Shown piece after piece: positions 38,653-40,175 of a stretch of DNA of 40,175 bases. Both the position numbers and the translations under genes were made by a program. The stretch is from JBAXGW01 sp037139195. Its GTDB lineage: Bacteria; Bacteroidota; Bacteroidia; Bacteroidales; JAHJDW01. The stretch spans positions 1-40,175 of the forward strand of contig JBAXGW010000043.1 in assembly GCA_037139195.1 (NCBI GenBank), in the 5' to 3' direction. Below the pieces are notes generated by a model. The model was given only the letters and a program-made list of their open reading frames with translations. It made no database searches and was not told where the DNA came from. The stretch's first letter is position 1, and every line of letters begins with the position of its first letter.

Positions 38653-39795
38653 TTATCGTCTGTTAATTTCTAAAGGATATAATTTTATCACATTATATTT
38701 AGAATCTCGTTCAACTGCAACTCTATTATTTTCGTGAATTATGCTTATTAGCTCTTCGCTAGTCATTTTAGGCGATTGTTCTTTAGAGCCAGCTGTGGTA
38801 TAAATTGTAGTAGTATCGTCAATTGTGCCATCCATATCATCGGCACCAAAGTTCAAAGCTAATGAGGCTTCTTCTTTGCCAAGCATAGGCCAATACGATT
38901 TGATATGTTGAAAATTATCAAGGAAAATACGGGCAACAGCAAAGTTTTTCATGTCTTCAACAATCGAAGATTCTTCTTGATTACTCATTTCATTATTGGC
39001 ATGAAGAAATTTTAAGGGAATAAAGGCATTAAATCCATTGGTTTCGTCTTGCAAGGAACGCAGGCGGTCTAAATGGTCAACTCTGTTTTCATACGATTCA
39101 ATATGTCCGTAAAGCATGGTTGCATTCGAAGAAAGACCTAGTTGATGTGCTGTTTTATGAATTTCGAGCCAAAACTTAGCATCTGCTTTATCGTTGCAAA
39201 TTTGTTTCCGGATTGTTTCATCAAAAATTTCGGCTCCACCACCAGGAATGGATTGCAAACCAGCATTTTTTAAACGCGTTAAGCCCTCTATAATTGAAAC
39301 TTTTGAAAGTTCAAAAATGCTATATAGCTCAATTGCCGAAAATGCTTTAATATGCAAACGAGGATATTCTTTTTTTATACTTCGCAAAAGGTCTTCGTAA
39401 AATTCTAAACCTCTTTCGGGATGGGCACTTCCAACTATATGAACTTCTGTAACTTCATCTTTATAGTGTTTGCGAATATCAATTAATATTTCTTCTTTAG
39501 TTAAAGTGTAGCCTAATGAAGCTTCTTTTCTATAAGAGCAAAATTTGCAATTATAACGACAAACATTACTGGGTTCAACATGAAAGTTGCGATTGAAAAA
39601 AACTTGATTTTTGTTTTTGCTTTTATTAGCGTAATTAGCAAGTATGCCAAGCAAAGGCAAATCGGAACATTGATATAATACTTGACATTCTTCTTTCGAA
39701 ATACGTTGAAATTCTATTATTTTATTAGCAATAGATTTTATTTCATCAGAAATAGTCATTTGACCAATTTGAAAAGTTATTATTTCTTTGTTCAT
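38653..39795 (-). CDS. mqnE: Aminofutalosine synthase MqnE (radical SAM)
   Basis: 380 aa. Radical SAM enzyme of the futalosine route to menaquinone, joining dehydrochorismate (enolpyruvyl-benzoate) with SAM to give aminofutalosine. The iron-sulfur motif is 'CRYNCKFC' (C79, C83, C86; CX3CX2C). Further family marks: 'EVHIVGSAHPERGLEFYEDLL' region, 'SIPGGGAEIFDE', 'TMLYGHIESYENRVDHL' and 'FGADDMDGTIDDTTTIYTTAG'. MqnC and CofH relatives share the fold; the 'GGGAEIF' and 'MLYGHIE' stretches favour MqnE. No other mqn gene is in the window. Menaquinone fits anaerobic or microaerobic respiration in this phylum. It starts at 39795; a second Met at residue 13 is possible. Confidence 0.92.
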   Translation of the reverse strand: MNKEIITFQIGQMTISDEIKSIANKIIEFQRISKEECQVLYQCSDLPLLGILANYANKSKNKNQVFFNRNFHVEPSNVCRYNCKFCSYRKEASLGYTLTKEEILIDIRKHYKDEVTEVHIVGSAHPERGLEFYEDLLRSIKKEYPRLHIKAFSAIELYSIFELSKVSIIEGLTRLKNAGLQSIPGGGAEIFDETIRKQICNDKADAKFWLEIHKTAHQLGLSSNATMLYGHIESYENRVDHLDRLRSLQDETNGFNAFIPLKFLHANNEMSNQEESSIVEDMKNFAVARIFLDNFQHIKSYWPMLGKEEASLALNFGADDMDGTIDDTTTIYTTAGSKEQSPKMTSEELISIIHENNRVAVERDSKYNVIKLYPLEINRR

Positions 39796-39866
39796 TTTTT
39801 TAAGTTTTCTTTAATATAAATTGAGTTGGGAAATTAGTAAATAAAATGGGAAATTCTTTCACTTGA

Positions 39867-40148
39867 TTATTTTACAAATTCATTAAGATTATCTCGGTTT
39901 TTTAATAATGGAACTGGTTCTAAAATAAAAATATGTTTGTTACCTTTTATCTTTTTAAATTCGTTGTCATCACAAAAATAAGCTTTTGCATCTTCATCAT
40001 AGGCTATTAGTTTATTGCTTGCATTTTGACCATATGCAAAATTATATGGACCAAATCCTCTATATCCATTGTATTCTAAAATAGCATTTAACTGTTTATC
40101 TACCAATTGAATCATTATTATTTTTAACTGGGTATCCCCTTTACTCAT
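39867..40148 (-). CDS. Hypothetical small protein
   Basis: 93 aa, no signal peptide or membrane segment, pI probably near neutral, with a Gly/Tyr/Phe patch ('YNGYRGFGPYNFAYGQNASN') and a C-terminal 'IFILEPVPLLKNRDNLNEFVK'. I do not recognise a family. Met 12 ('MIQLVDKQLNAIL') is an alternative start. The ATG overlaps the stop of an upstream frame (ATGAGTAA), hinting that it is the second gene of an operon entering from the right edge. Confidence 0.5.
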   Translation of the reverse strand: MSKGDTQLKIIMIQLVDKQLNAILEYNGYRGFGPYNFAYGQNASNKLIAYDEDAKAYFCDDNEFKKIKGNKHIFILEPVPLLKNRDNLNEFVK

Positions 40149-40175
40149 CTAATATTATTTCGATTTTACTATCAT
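40141..40175 (-). CDS. Possible 3' end of an upstream gene (edge-truncated)
   Basis: The last codons of a minus-strand frame read ...DSKIEIILDE, ending with TAA at 40143-40141, and overlap the next gene's ATG by the ATGAGTAA arrangement. Only 11 codons are visible, so this is weak. Confidence 0.3.
   Translation of the reverse strand, partial: DSKIEIILDE

Overview
The window reads as a low-GC (roughly 30%) Bacteroidota chromosome. The signs are four proteins with the C-terminal 'YPNP...GxYxxxI...KKxxxx' sorting domain of the type IX secretion system (T9SS), an ATP synthase beta/epsilon pair standing alone, a menaquinone-futalosine enzyme (MqnE), a bacterial GGGP synthase, phylum-type promoters (TTG-N19/20-TAnnTTTG) found repeatedly, and almost no Shine-Dalgarno sites. 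TGA ends normal genes, so the code is standard. No insertion sequence, phage gene or CRISPR array was seen; this is mostly ordinary chromosome with some lineage-specific genes.

Layout. 1-2.5 kb: the 3' end of a T9SS cargo gene, then a convergent secreted M1 metallopeptidase. 2.8-9.9 kb (+): a likely operon of a large DUF4175-type coiled-coil membrane protein, an RsbW-like ATPase, ybeY, mnmG and a methyltransferase, with a near-perfect ParB site (parS) between ybeY and mnmG. 10.1-13.8 kb: a 1226-aa NtrY-like histidine kinase with a forced TTG start. 14-15.7 kb: atpD-atpC. 15.9-17.9 kb: three tandem paralogues of exported proteins that look like the C-terminal periplasmic domains of the T9SS/gliding motor protein GldM without its membrane anchor; the middle copy has one in-frame TGA. 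17.9-24.4 kb (-): an envelope block made of a GT2, a GT4, a YiiX-like papain-fold protein, an LTA-synthase-like phosphotransferase ending in TPRs, and a TPR/YaiO outer-membrane barrel whose TPRs resemble those of the phosphotransferase. 24.5-27.9 kb: a secreted alpha/beta hydrolase with adhesin-like repeats and a T9SS tail. 27.9-29.2 kb: a gene-poor stretch with two candidate microproteins, several hairpins, tRNA-Arg(CCG) and a 118-bp palindrome. 29.2-33.8 kb: HD hydrolase, GGGP synthase, T9SS-exported M43-type protease and an unusual lipoprotein form of peptide deformylase. 34-37.5 kb: tRNA-Asn(GTT) and a PfkB kinase driven by interlocked divergent promoters, then an EF-G2-type translocase paralogue whose GTPase motifs are altered. 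37.5-40.2 kb (-): two small lipoproteins, mqnE and an unknown small gene.

The most unusual material is the stand-alone GldM-C-like array (with its TGA-interrupted copy), the paired TPR envelope genes next to it, the exported deformylase-like lipoprotein, the GTPase-altered EF-G paralogue, the parS site, and the two microprotein candidates with their surrounding RNA structures. All functional statements come from reading motifs by eye; no database search or folding program was run.
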